Origin: Proteiniborus sp. MB09-C3
GTDB lineage: Bacteria > Bacillota > Clostridia > Tissierellales > Proteiniboraceae
Reading direction: 5' to 3'
Assembly (NCBI RefSeq): GCF_030263895.1
Contig: NZ_CP127161.1
Coordinates: 558,001-622,000 of the forward strand
DNA: 64,000 nucleotides
Of the stretch, positions 16,218-24,955 are shown piece after piece. Within the stretch, counting starts at the first letter, position 1; every line of letters begins with the position of its first letter. Made by a program: the position numbers and the translations under genes. The notes below the pieces were generated by a model. It was not told where the DNA came from. It made no database searches and was given only the letters and a program-made list of their open reading frames with translations.

Positions 16218-16913
16218 ATGAACGAAAATATAAAAATATTAGTAGTAGAAGATGACTCGGATATAAATAATTTACTATGTAAAATATTAAGCAAGCAAGG
16301 CTATAGTGTAAGAGGGGCCTTTTCAGGCTCCGAAGCTAAGATGTGTCTAGAACAATATGATTTTCAGCTTGTTCTACTGGATTTAATGCTACCTGCCATA
16401 TCAGGAGAAGAAATAGTTTCACAGATAAGAAAAATTAAAACAATGCCTATTATAGTCATCTCTGCAAAGCTAGGACAGGATACAAAAATAGAAGTATTAA
16501 AGCTTGGAGCTGATGATTTTATTTCAAAGCCTTTTGATATCAATGAGGTCTTAGCAAGAGTTGAGGCTCAGCTAAGACGATATATGGTATTTTCTAATGT
16601 GGCTGAAAAGCAAAGTATTTTGAGATATAAGGATTTGACCTTAGATCTTGAGACAGTAGAAGTAAAGGTAAAAGGTCAGAAGATTACTTTAACAGCGAGA
16701 GAATTTGCCATATTAGAATTAATGATGTCTTATCCTAATAAGGTTTTTACAAAGGCTAATTTATTTGAAGGCGTTTGGAAGGAAGAATTTCTAGGTGATG
16801 ATAATACGGTAAATGTGCACATAAGCAACCTTAGGTCAAAGCTAGCCAAGGTAGCCCCAGATACAGAATATATCAAAACAGTATGGGGAATTGGATTTAA
16901 GATGGGGGAATAA
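16218..16913 (+). CDS. OmpR/PhoB-family response regulator
   Basis: This is a 231-aa two-component regulator. The receiver domain (residues 5-118) has the acidic pair in VVEDDSD, the phospho-acceptor D55 in LLDLMLP, the T/S position in VISAK and K105 in SKPFD. The winged-helix output domain ends in NVHISNLRSKLAKV and IKTVWGIGFKM. It lies 90 bases before an ABC transporter and a kinase follows, an arrangement seen for systems that sense peptide antibiotics. The start ATG 16218 is weakly supported (GGTGAT 8 bases before); a GTG at 16203 is possible. Confidence 0.93.
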   Translation: MNENIKILVVEDDSDINNLLCKILSKQGYSVRGAFSGSEAKMCLEQYDFQLVLLDLMLPAISGEEIVSQIRKIKTMPIIVISAKLGQDTKIEVLKLGADDFISKPFDINEVLARVEAQLRRYMVFSNVAEKQSILRYKDLTLDLETVEVKVKGQKITLTAREFAILELMMSYPNKVFTKANLFEGVWKEEFLGDDNTVNVHISNLRSKLAKVAPDTEYIKTVWGIGFKMGE

Positions 16914-17003
16914 ACTTAAGACTTTCTTAAGTTTTTCTTTATGGTATCTTGTAGATTATGCTTTAATATATAATCATACAAGAAAAAGGAGGCTGACTTA
17001 TAA

Positions 17004-17927
17004 GTGGTTGAAACAGTATTGAAGACGAAAAACATTACCAAGAAATACAATAACCATATTGCTGTGAACAATGTCAATATGGATGTAAAGCAAGGAGATA
17101 TATATGGACTTGTAGGTAAAAATGGAGCGGGCAAAACAACCTTGCTTAGAACTATAAGTGGACTTACAATGGCATCGAATGGAGAAATAGAGATGTTTCA
17201 TGAAACATCTAAGGATGGGCTAAACAAAGCAAGAATGAGAACAGGCTGTATAATTGAAACCCCAAACTTCTTTCCATACTTATCTGCAAGGAAAAATCTT
17301 GAGTACTATAGAATACAAAAAGGAATTGTAGAGGAAAAATGTGTAGACGATGTTCTTAAAACTGTAGGACTTGAGGATACAGGAAGGAAGAAGTTTAAAA
17401 ACTTTTCTCTTGGAATGAAGCAACGCTTAGGACTAGGATTTGCAATAATGGGAAATCCAGATATACTTATTTTAGATGAGCCCATAAATGGACTGGATCC
17501 AACTGGAATTGTGGAATTTAGAGAATTATTATTAAAGCTTAATAGAGAAAGAAATATAACAATAATCATTTCGAGCCACATATTAGGAGAACTTTCTCAG
17601 ATTGCAACAGTTTACGGTTTTATTCATAAAGGGGAGCTTGTAGAACAAATATCATCAAAGGAACTAGAAGAAAAGTGTAAGAGTTGCTTGTCAATTAAGG
17701 TAGACGATACTGGAAAAGCTACAGTGATAATAGAAAACCAGCTAAATAGTAGCAAATATCAGGTTCTTAGCAATAATGAAATAAGATTGTATGACTATGT
17801 AGATACTCCAGAGTTAGTTACAAAAGCCCTTATAAATGATGGAGTTATGGTATCTTCAATTAATCAGATTGGTGCAAATTTAGAAAACTATTTTATCGAT
17901 TTGATTGGAGGTGTCCATAATGCTTAA
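17004..17927 (+). CDS. ABC transporter ATP-binding protein (bacitracin/lantibiotic-export type)
   Basis: This is a 307-aa ATPase of the BcrA/LanF type. Walker A is GKNGAGKTT near residue 38, the signature is FSLGMKQR near 135, Walker B is LILDEPINGLDP near 155, and the switch histidine is in ISSHIL. The extra 90 residues at the C-terminus, after the ATPase core, are usual for the BcrA subfamily. GTG 17004 is preceded by AAAGGAGG. The permease start lies inside the end of this gene. With the regulator before and the kinase after, the unit probably exports or protects against a membrane-active peptide. Confidence 0.92.
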   Translation: MVETVLKTKNITKKYNNHIAVNNVNMDVKQGDIYGLVGKNGAGKTTLLRTISGLTMASNGEIEMFHETSKDGLNKARMRTGCIIETPNFFPYLSARKNLEYYRIQKGIVEEKCVDDVLKTVGLEDTGRKKFKNFSLGMKQRLGLGFAIMGNPDILILDEPINGLDPTGIVEFRELLLKLNRERNITIIISSHILGELSQIATVYGFIHKGELVEQISSKELEEKCKSCLSIKVDDTGKATVIIENQLNSSKYQVLSNNEIRLYDYVDTPELVTKALINDGVMVSSINQIGANLENYFIDLIGGVHNA

Positions 17928-18687
17928 CTATATAAGAGCAGAGCTTTACAGAAATTTTAATCGACTATATTTTTGGAATTTTGCAGGGATAATATCTATT
18001 CTAGCATTGGTGTTCAATATACTAATGAAGTCTCTTGATTCTGCAAATCTACCTATGCTATTGCAAATGGGGATTGGAGCGCTTACTTTGCCAGTTTTTT
18101 TAGTCGGTATAATAATTGACATGGTAATAGGAGAGGAAATAAAGAATTTGACTTTGAAAAATGTAGTGTCATTTGGTATTCCTAGAAGAAAAATCGTCTT
18201 ATCAAAAATCATAGTAACTGTTATTCTTTCTTTCATAGCAGCTATTATTATTTTAACTTTCTATTTAGGCAGTGGAGTGATATTGTTTGGGGTAGAGGGA
18301 GTTTCTCTAGCCTTATTTAAAGACTTTTTGCTGAGATTATTGGCAGCGATTCCATTATGGATTGGCGCTATATCAGTGGCAACCTTAATGGGCTTTATTT
18401 TTAGTAATAATACTATATTTGCGTTTATATATGCTTTTATGTTTTCTTTGACTGGATCTATACTAAAGTTTCTTTCCGCCCTTGTTTCTGATAAAATTAT
18501 GTATATTTACAATATACTAATTATGACACAGATAAAAAACTTAAGTGCTCTAACTATAACAGCTGATAACAGTGTTCAGGCTATATCAACAGATAGTTTG
18601 ATTTCTGCAATTCTAATAGGAGCTATATATACGGTAGTGTTTACAATTTTAAGCATTCTGTATTTCAGCAAAAAAGAAGTTAAATAA
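17920..18687 (+). CDS. ABC-2-type permease of the peptide-export transporter
   Basis: This is a 255-aa membrane protein with six expected helices. It begins with the MLNYIRAELYRNF motif common to the permeases of lantibiotic-immunity transporters. It has the conserved segment EEIKNLTLKNVVSFGIPRRKIVLSKI after helix 2, which is typical of the BcrB/LanE-like ABC-2 family. The ATG overlaps the ATPase gene by eight bases and the GGAGGTG ribosome binding site lies inside the ATPase gene, so the two proteins are translationally coupled. It works with the preceding ATPase. A very short open frame and then the kinase gene follow. Confidence 0.9.
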   Translation: MLNYIRAELYRNFNRLYFWNFAGIISILALVFNILMKSLDSANLPMLLQMGIGALTLPVFLVGIIIDMVIGEEIKNLTLKNVVSFGIPRRKIVLSKIIVTVILSFIAAIIILTFYLGSGVILFGVEGVSLALFKDFLLRLLAAIPLWIGAISVATLMGFIFSNNTIFAFIYAFMFSLTGSILKFLSALVSDKIMYIYNILIMTQIKNLSALTITADNSVQAISTDSLISAILIGAIYTVVFTILSILYFSKKEVK

Positions 18688-18702
18688 AGATGGTATAAAT
18701 AT

Positions 18703-18792
18703 ATGACTATAAATGTTACTATTGGAATTATTTTGATTTTTGCTGGTATTGTTATTTATGCTATTGGTACAAAACAAGAAAACAAGAGCTAA
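18703..18792 (+). CDS. 29-residue single-helix membrane peptide
   Basis: A short frame, ATG to TAA, encodes 29 residues: a hydrophobic helix (about residues 5-21, rich in Ile, Gly, Ala) then the polar tail TKQENKS. It lies between the permease (15 bases after its stop) and the kinase (50 bases before its start), on the same strand. The ribosome binding site is weak. The clean one-helix pattern and the operon position suggest a real small membrane protein that may modulate the kinase or the transporter, but chance cannot be excluded. Confidence 0.45.
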   Translation: MTINVTIGIILIFAGIVIYAIGTKQENKS

Positions 18793-18842
18793 GAGGATAT
18801 CTAATATAATTTCAAATAATTAAAAAAAGGATGGTGGATTTT

Positions 18843-19760
18843 ATGGAAATTTTAATAATTATTTTTATTATAGCTATAGCAGGTATATTTGCCATCCTTT
18901 ATTTTTTATCGATGAAAGAGATTAAAGGCATAACGTATCAACTAGATAATATTAATGGAACTGATACCAATTCAAAAATATTGATTTATTCACCAAATAA
19001 AGCAATAGAAAAGTTAGCTATAGAGATAAATAAGACCTTAGAGGAAAAACAGAAATCAGAAATTGAACATAAAAGGATGGATATGGAGCTTAGGCAGGCT
19101 ATTGCAAATATGTCCCATGATTTAAGAACTCCTCTTACATCTATAATGGGATATATACAGCTTATAGAGGATGACAGCCTATCTAGCAATGAGAAGAAAG
19201 AATATACTGATATAATTAAAAGAAGAGCGAAATCATTACAAACTCTAATATCTAGTTTTTATGATTTATCAAGACTTGAAGCTAAGGAATACAAATTTGA
19301 GCTTAGCTCATTGAACTTAAAGAATATATTATATGACCTAATGGCTTCCTTCTATAAGGATTTCTCAAGCAACAACATAGAGCCTGTCATTAATGTGGAT
19401 GAAAAAGCGTATTTAGTTATTGCTGACGAAAATGCAGTAAGAAGAATCTTCTCAAATCTTATACAGAATGCATTAAAATATGGAAATAGTTTTGTTTCTA
19501 TATCTCTAAAAAATCATAAGGACTATGTTGTAACAACTTTTACAAATGATGCACCTGACCTAAGCGAGGAGGATGCAAGTCATCTATTTGAACGTTTTTT
19601 TACAGTTGATCGGACAAGGAGTAGAAAAAGCACAGGGCTTGGCCTTGCTATAACAAAACAATTAGTTGAGCAGATGGGGCATAAAATCTTTGTAGAGCTA
19701 TGCGATAGTAAGCTTAGCATTATAATAAAGTGGAAGGTAAAGTCAAATATTAAAGGTTAG
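18843..19760 (+). CDS. Sensor histidine kinase of the ABC-linked two-component system
   Basis: This is a 305-aa kinase with one N-terminal membrane helix (residues 2-23), a short cytoplasmic linker, the phospho-accepting H92 in MSHDLRTPLTS, the N-box IFSNLIQNALKYG, and the ATP lid with GLGLAI near the C-terminus. It lacks an extracellular sensing domain of any size, so it may sense through the membrane helix or through its transporter. ATG 18843 is preferred, since GGATGGTGG lies just before it; ATG 18831 is in frame but crowds the ribosome binding site. It is the probable partner of the regulator at 16218. Confidence 0.92.
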   Translation: MEILIIIFIIAIAGIFAILYFLSMKEIKGITYQLDNINGTDTNSKILIYSPNKAIEKLAIEINKTLEEKQKSEIEHKRMDMELRQAIANMSHDLRTPLTSIMGYIQLIEDDSLSSNEKKEYTDIIKRRAKSLQTLISSFYDLSRLEAKEYKFELSSLNLKNILYDLMASFYKDFSSNNIEPVINVDEKAYLVIADENAVRRIFSNLIQNALKYGNSFVSISLKNHKDYVVTTFTNDAPDLSEEDASHLFERFFTVDRTRSRKSTGLGLAITKQLVEQMGHKIFVELCDSKLSIIIKWKVKSNIKG

Positions 19761-19761
19761 A

Positions 19762-20022
19762 CAGTCTCGCAACACAAATTTACTTGTTCGCTACCCTTCA
19801 TAAATTTGGTCCTAACGGACACTCCTATCATAAACCTACAACAGGGTTGGTGCTCGTTGCGTTTGACCTATGCTGCAATTACCCAAATCTTTGATTTGGT
19901 CCTGACGGACACTCATAATTCTAGAAGCAAAATCAAGGTTGGTGTAATTGTAGTACTCAGAAACTTGTTTTCCGAGCTTCCTTAACTTTCCGACAAAAGC
20001 ATTCAGAAAATCGGGTTAGGTC
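19762..20022 (+). repeat. Dispersed noncoding repeat, long copy
   Basis: This stretch shares its start (CAGTCTCGCAACACAAATTT, CGCTACCCTTCATAAATTTGGT), its middle (GGTGCTCGTTGCGTTTGACCTA) and its end (GAAAATCGGGTTAGGTC) with the reverse complement of 57991-58102. This copy is longer. It contains extra modules in which ATTTGGTCCTRACGGACACTC occurs twice, near 19803 and 19894. It lies directly after the kinase stop codon and fills most of the 306-base gap. No reading frame of note is present. Confidence 0.8.
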
Positions 20023-20029
20023 ATAAAAA

Positions 20030-20062
20030 TGAGTCAATGGATATCCATTGACTCATTAATAA
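20030..20062 (-). terminator. Terminator of the CofE-like gene
   Basis: TGAGTCAATGGATATCCATTGACTCA is a perfect 26-base palindrome (20030-20055) directly after the minus-strand stop codon, with ATTTTTA downstream on the minus strand. It may also stop transcription that comes from the kinase side. Confidence 0.8.
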
Positions 20063-20066
20063 TTTA

Positions 20067-21257
20067 TTATTTAGTGTAATTATCAAAATAACCTTGAATA
20101 TATACAACTGGTGTCCCTTTATCTCCACTGCCTGAAGTTAAATCACAAAGTGAGCCAATAAGGTCCGTAAGTCTTCTAGGAGTAGTACCCTGTGCTTCCA
20201 TGGCTCCTACAAGGTTAGATTCTTTGTTTTTAATATGTTCAGAAATAGCTTTTTTAAGCTCTTCTCCTCTTAGATCTGCAAAGTTATTATCTGCAAGATA
20301 TTTTAGCTTAATCTCATTAGGTGTACCTTCAAGACCTTTAGTATAAGCTGGAGATACGACAGGGTCTGCAAGCTCCCAAATCTTGCCTACAGGATCTTTA
20401 AAAGCACCATCTCCGTAAATCATAACCTCAATAGTTTTTCCAGTTTTCTCTTTAATCAGAGCTTGAATACTATTAACAACAGGCTGGCAATCCCTTGGAA
20501 AAAGCTTTATGCTTTCTTCTGTTGCTTTATTTGAGCCCAAAAGGCCATAAGCCTCGTTATAGCCGCTACCATCAATAGAAGCGGTCAAAATATCATCAAG
20601 GCTATAGATTTTCTTTCCGCCATTCTTTTTTAATATTCTTTTTGTTCTAAATCTAGAATGAATATCACAAGCAAGAACACTTGTTGTATAATCTAAAATA
20701 GTTTTTGGATTATTTGAGAATATAACTTCACACTCAGCACCGTATTCTGTGATTAAGGACTTATAGTAATCTATATAATCAACACCAGTAAAAGTATGTT
20801 TGCTGTATCCAAAATGGTTACGAAATTCAGTTTCTGTTAAAACATCAGTCCAAGGATTAACACCTTTTTCGTCAAGTAAATCTATATCCACTAAATGGTT
20901 TCCTACTTCATCAGATGGAAATTGAAGCATTAATACTATTTTTTTCGCTTTTTTTGCAATGCCGCGAAGACAGATAGCAAAACGATTACGGCTTAAGATA
21001 GGGAATATGACCCCAATAGTATCTTCTCCAAATTTTGAATATACATCCTTTGAAATGGCTTCAATGGTTGCATAATTACCTTGAGTACGAGCAACTACAG
21101 ATTCTGTTATTGCAACTATGTCTCTATCATTTATTGAAAAACCTTCTATACTTGAAGCCTTTAATATACTGTCTACAACAATTTCTGATATATTGTCTCC
21201 TTCCTTAACAATGGGAGTTCGAAGACCTCTAACAACAGTACCAACTACTCTTTCCAT
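20067..21257 (-). CDS. Coenzyme F420-0:L-glutamate ligase (CofE)-like protein
   Basis: A 396-aa protein with the start VVGTVVRGLRTPIVKEGDNISEIVVDSI and the segment DIVAITESVVARTQGN, which match the CofE/F420-gamma-glutamyl ligase fold. It is longer than archaeal CofE (about 250 aa). It has a middle region with GSGYNEAYGLLGSNKA, then YGDGAFKDPVGKIWELADP and the C-terminal GTTPRRLTDLIGSLCDLTSGSGDKGTPVVYIQG. The known reaction is GTP-dependent addition of glutamate to F420-0. Firmicutes of this kind do not normally make F420 and no F420 genes are in the window, so the substrate may be another cofactor. The gene is divergent from a LysR regulator, which probably controls it. Confidence 0.8.
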   Translation of the reverse strand: MERVVGTVVRGLRTPIVKEGDNISEIVVDSILKASSIEGFSINDRDIVAITESVVARTQGNYATIEAISKDVYSKFGEDTIGVIFPILSRNRFAICLRGIAKKAKKIVLMLQFPSDEVGNHLVDIDLLDEKGVNPWTDVLTETEFRNHFGYSKHTFTGVDYIDYYKSLITEYGAECEVIFSNNPKTILDYTTSVLACDIHSRFRTKRILKKNGGKKIYSLDDILTASIDGSGYNEAYGLLGSNKATEESIKLFPRDCQPVVNSIQALIKEKTGKTIEVMIYGDGAFKDPVGKIWELADPVVSPAYTKGLEGTPNEIKLKYLADNNFADLRGEELKKAISEHIKNKESNLVGAMEAQGTTPRRLTDLIGSLCDLTSGSGDKGTPVVYIQGYFDNYTK

Positions 21258-21376
21258 TCTAATCTCTCCTTAAATTCTTATTTTAGAAGAAACATTTATC
21301 CCTCATTTGTAATATACAACATTTTATGATATAAGTAAAATAAATAGATTTGATATTATATATAAGGGGTGCTTAT

Positions 21377-22276
21377 ATGTCAGTCAAATTGGACTTATAT
21401 AAAGTTTTTTGCGAGGTAGCTAAGTATAATAGCTTCTCTAAGGCTGCAAAATATCTCTACATGACTCAGCCAGCCGTTAGCCAAGCAATCATGCAGCTTG
21501 AAACTGAACTAGGCATAAGACTTTTTACTAGAACATCAAAAGGAGTTATTCTTACAGATGAAGGAAAGCTCTTATTTGAGTATGCCAATTCAGCGATTAA
21601 TTTAATCGATGTAGGTGAAAAGAAAATTATGGAGACTAAGAATCTAATGGTAGGAGATCTGAAAATAGGAGTGGGAGATACTATATCACGCTATTTTCTA
21701 TTGCCGCATCTAGAAAAATTTCATAACAAATATCCAAATATTAAGTTTAAAATAATCAACCGTACAACTATAGAACTTTGTATGCTACTAAAATCCGGAG
21801 AAATTGATATTGCAATATGTAATCTTCCTATAGAAGATTCTTCTATAGAAGTAAAAGAATTGTTAACTATTCATGATATTTTTGTATGCGGTGATAAATA
21901 CAAAGATAAGTTTTCCATGCCTTTGAGCTTTGAGGAATTGACAAAGCTTCCATTGATATTACTTGAGCATACTTCAAATTCAAGGCAATATGTAGAAAAG
22001 TATATATTATCAAAGGGCATAAAAATAGAGCCAGAAATCGAGCTTGGCTCCCATGAGCTGCTATTAGAGTTTGCAAAGATTAACTTAGGTATATCCTGCG
22101 TTATCAGGGAATTTTCACATGAATATATGCAAAAAGGCTTACTTTATGAGGTACAGTTAACTGAAAAAATTCCAGAAAGAAATATAGGAGTTTGTTCCTT
22201 AAAGAGTGTCTCTCTCTCTCCTTCCTCCACAAAGTTTGTAGAGATATTAGAGGATGAGAGACATAGAAGGCAATAA
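21377..22276 (+). CDS. LysR-family transcriptional regulator
   Basis: This is a 299-aa regulator with an N-terminal winged helix (residues 5-63; YLYMTQPAVSQAIMQLETELGIRLFTR) and a periplasmic-binding-like effector domain from about residue 90 onwards. The latter resembles the CysL/CbbR branch. ATG 21377 follows AAGGGGTG; the upstream in-frame codon is not needed. The gene is divergent from the CofE-like gene with 119 bases between, the classic LysR arrangement, so it likely binds in this gap and controls both directions. The effector is unknown. Confidence 0.93.
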   Translation: MSVKLDLYKVFCEVAKYNSFSKAAKYLYMTQPAVSQAIMQLETELGIRLFTRTSKGVILTDEGKLLFEYANSAINLIDVGEKKIMETKNLMVGDLKIGVGDTISRYFLLPHLEKFHNKYPNIKFKIINRTTIELCMLLKSGEIDIAICNLPIEDSSIEVKELLTIHDIFVCGDKYKDKFSMPLSFEELTKLPLILLEHTSNSRQYVEKYILSKGIKIEPEIELGSHELLLEFAKINLGISCVIREFSHEYMQKGLLYEVQLTEKIPERNIGVCSLKSVSLSPSSTKFVEILEDERHRRQ

Positions 22277-22283
22277 AGAACTT

Positions 22284-23201
22284 TTAAGCAGAAGTTTTAA
22301 AACTTTTGCTTGAATTTGGTGTAGTTGGACTTTTGGGTGAAAAGCTATTATTTATTACAAAACTTAAATCCTTAGCTTCATTAAAATATTGCTGCTTATT
22401 GAAGGGGCTAAGTCTGTTATATATAACTCCAGCCATTGGATTGTGAAGCTTGTTATAATAGTAATATATTTCATTAGCTAGCACATGTGTAGGATACTCT
22501 CTTCCTTGAAGCTTAAAGCTTGCTGCATAAGGCTCAAAGAGAGATATATATTCTGGTGGGATATATACTAAGGTATCTTTATTATCGTGCTTAACACAAT
22601 TTATGTTCTTTGCTTCTTCGGAGCTACTGTACCAATGTTTTTTGGCTACGGTACATTTATAGCTACAGTAGGAATTTGCCAGTATAGCATAATTATATTT
22701 TTTAGGAAGCTCCTTTAGCCTATCGAAAGCCCTATTAAAGGGAAAATGCAGTACAATTTTATCATACATTGAATAGTCGTTTTCAGCTATATCATTTGCA
22801 CTTAGAGTTTTGGTTATAGAAGCTACTACATTGTAGCTAGAATCTTTATTTTTTATATTTATTGCAACCTGATCATTATTTACTACAAAGTCTTTAATGC
22901 CTAATTTAAAATAATAGTCCAGTTTTTTCATTGGAGCTGGTTCAACTTCTTGAAGCAATATAGCTGGTCTATAACCTCTACTTTGTATTTCCTCAATAAT
23001 TTTAGTATATTCATCTCTAGTTTCAGGTACTCTATAGGTCCAACCATTTACATTTATATTTTCCACGTGACTTCTGGCATTTATGCCATCTTCCTTGAAA
23101 GGAGATAAAAACAAAAATTCAATCCAGTTCCTATCTATATTATTATCCAAAAAATTTAGAAGCTCCATATCGAAATTGAAAGGTATTTCAAACTTTTTCA
23201 T
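22284..23201 (-). CDS. U32-peptidase-like protein (uncertain family)
   Basis: This is a 305-aa soluble protein. The middle contains YAILANSYCSYKCTVAKKHW, which looks like the N-x-x-C-x3-C-x5-H motif that I associate with U32-type peptidase or hydroxylase barrel proteins. The upstream parts (IEEIQSRGYRPAILLQE, YYFKLGIKDFVVNND) read like alternating strands and helices of such a barrel. It also has a third cysteine in NINCVKHD, so a metal or cluster site is possible. ATG 23201 is chosen because GAGGATGG lies just upstream. The tail is rich in Ser, Pro and Thr and probably disordered. It converges with the LysR gene; function unknown. Confidence 0.55.
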   Translation of the reverse strand: MKKFEIPFNFDMELLNFLDNNIDRNWIEFLFLSPFKEDGINARSHVENINVNGWTYRVPETRDEYTKIIEEIQSRGYRPAILLQEVEPAPMKKLDYYFKLGIKDFVVNNDQVAINIKNKDSSYNVVASITKTLSANDIAENDYSMYDKIVLHFPFNRAFDRLKELPKKYNYAILANSYCSYKCTVAKKHWYSSSEEAKNINCVKHDNKDTLVYIPPEYISLFEPYAASFKLQGREYPTHVLANEIYYYYNKLHNPMAGVIYNRLSPFNKQQYFNEAKDLSFVINNSFSPKSPTTPNSSKSFKTSA

Positions 23202-23401
23202 GATAACCATCCTCTACTAACTATTTAAGAGATTTATAAAAATCACAATATATTTACATTAAAAAGCTACAATAACATTTTATTACTTTCAATAAAATTC
23301 GCAATAGTATTTTAGAAGAAAATAAGCCATAATTAAACAAAAACTCCTTCTTGTAGAATATTAATTCATAAAAGAAGGAGTTTAATGCAATTTAAATATA
23401 T

Positions 23402-24955
23402 TTAATTTTCACCATCAAAATACCTATAAAGTACCTTTACGAATTCAGGTATTGTCTTCTGAGCGGAGATACCTTTTGCTCTTCGTTCAAAGTCAAGTTC
23501 TCTTTCCAATGACTTTAACCCATAATCGATTAATTGCTTAGCTTCAATCTCTACTCCTGTTGTGTAATAATACAAATTCTTCAAAATAGCTAATGCCTCT
23601 TCATTGTCTATTAATGCAAAAGATGAAAATAGACAGAAACCTAAATTTTCTAGCATGATAATCTTACTATAAAGCAGCTCTAAATCGCTAATATTGTTAA
23701 AGCTTTTCTTCATAGTTAGCTTTACATTAAAGTTTTTTTCCTCCGTTGTAGAAGGCCTTGAAACCATAGGTAAAAGCTCTGATCTTTCACTGTAAAGCTT
23801 ATAGATACCTTGAGTTCTGCTTCCTATCACTCTACCAGTGACGTTTAACTTTTCTACATCTGACAATAGCTTTATTAGGATTTCTTTAGTTCCTGTGATG
23901 TTTTCTGCTTTTAGATAAAGGGCACATGCAAATATAAGTTCTATAGAATCCAACCCCAGTTCAAATGCAGCCTTATTAAAATCCTTTGTAAAAGTCATAT
24001 CGTCTATATGGAATATTCCTTTTAAAGCTGCATAGGCTTCGCTTTCTGCTGGGGATGAAAACATACTATCATGGCTATCACTATGTCTGTTCAAACATCC
24101 AATAACACATAAGGGAGCACAGGTTCTATTTATTTTTTTATCAAGGATTTTAGTAGCACCTTTTTTCTCTTTTTTTTCAAATTTTATATTTCTGCCGTCC
24201 TTTAGCATTTTCATCAATGTTATAGAACCATAGCTAGGTAAAGCTCCGCCGCAAATAGGGTCCCCTACTATGATTTTTCCTAGCTTTTTTGCTTCTACTC
24301 TTAAGCTTTCTTTATCAGCCACACTACTCTTAAAATAGTTATTTGATTGTACTACGATAGCCTTTAGCCCCTTACTTCCAAAGATATCGCCAAAGCATCC
24401 TCTAGAACAGTAATATACAGGTTCTCCTTCTGGATAAGTACTAAATGTAGTGCTTAAAGGAAGCTGTGCTTCTCCGCTAGGTCCTATACCTACTATAGCT
24501 GAATTGCTTCCATAAATATTTCTAAGATAATCTATCGTATTACTTACTTTTAAGTCTTTCAGATCATTTTCGTGGGAAATTCTACACCCATCTGAGTTTA
24601 TGGTGATTATAGCATTTTTATCCCTACTTTTTCCTTTTATAACTACAGCAGCTATATCTAAAGATGCCAGCTTTTGTGCCATGGCTCCAGAGATATTATT
24701 TATCTGTAAGCCTTTTTCTCTTTTAGCTTTAGTAGCTAAGACAATTCTACCAGTACTAGGTACATTAGTGCCTGTAAATAACCCGGGAACCATGACTATT
24801 ACATTGTCTTCATCAAATCTATCTGTATTTTCTCTTACATTTTTCTCAACTAAATATCCAGCAAGACCTCTTCCATAATGTTCTAAAGAATTTAAATCAT
24901 AATTTTCTACTGAGATATTTTCATTAGATAAATCAATGGCGTAGAGCTTCTTCAT
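23402..24955 (-). CDS. Aldehyde:ferredoxin oxidoreductase (AOR)-family tungsten protein
   Basis: A 517-aa protein with the typical AOR start YGRGLAGYLVEKNV, then GLFTGTNVPSTGR, AIVGIGPSGE and a CFGDIFGSKGLKAIVV stretch near residues 187-202. These bind the tungsten bis-pterin. The iron-sulfur cysteines are C279, C283 and C287, then probably one in LGFCLF near residue 447. Canonical AOR has CX2CX3C, while here the first gap is three residues. The protein is also shorter than the usual 600 aa. It would oxidise an aldehyde to the acid or run the reverse reaction with ferredoxin. The divergence suggests an unknown substrate. The next upstream genes are on the other strand, so it is a single-gene unit. 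Confidence 0.85.
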   Translation of the reverse strand: MKKLYAIDLSNENISVENYDLNSLEHYGRGLAGYLVEKNVRENTDRFDEDNVIVMVPGLFTGTNVPSTGRIVLATKAKREKGLQINNISGAMAQKLASLDIAAVVIKGKSRDKNAIITINSDGCRISHENDLKDLKVSNTIDYLRNIYGSNSAIVGIGPSGEAQLPLSTTFSTYPEGEPVYYCSRGCFGDIFGSKGLKAIVVQSNNYFKSSVADKESLRVEAKKLGKIIVGDPICGGALPSYGSITLMKMLKDGRNIKFEKKEKKGATKILDKKINRTCAPLCVIGCLNRHSDSHDSMFSSPAESEAYAALKGIFHIDDMTFTKDFNKAAFELGLDSIELIFACALYLKAENITGTKEILIKLLSDVEKLNVTGRVIGSRTQGIYKLYSERSELLPMVSRPSTTEEKNFNVKLTMKKSFNNISDLELLYSKIIMLENLGFCLFSSFALIDNEEALAILKNLYYYTTGVEIEAKQLIDYGLKSLERELDFERRAKGISAQKTIPEFVKVLYRYFDGEN

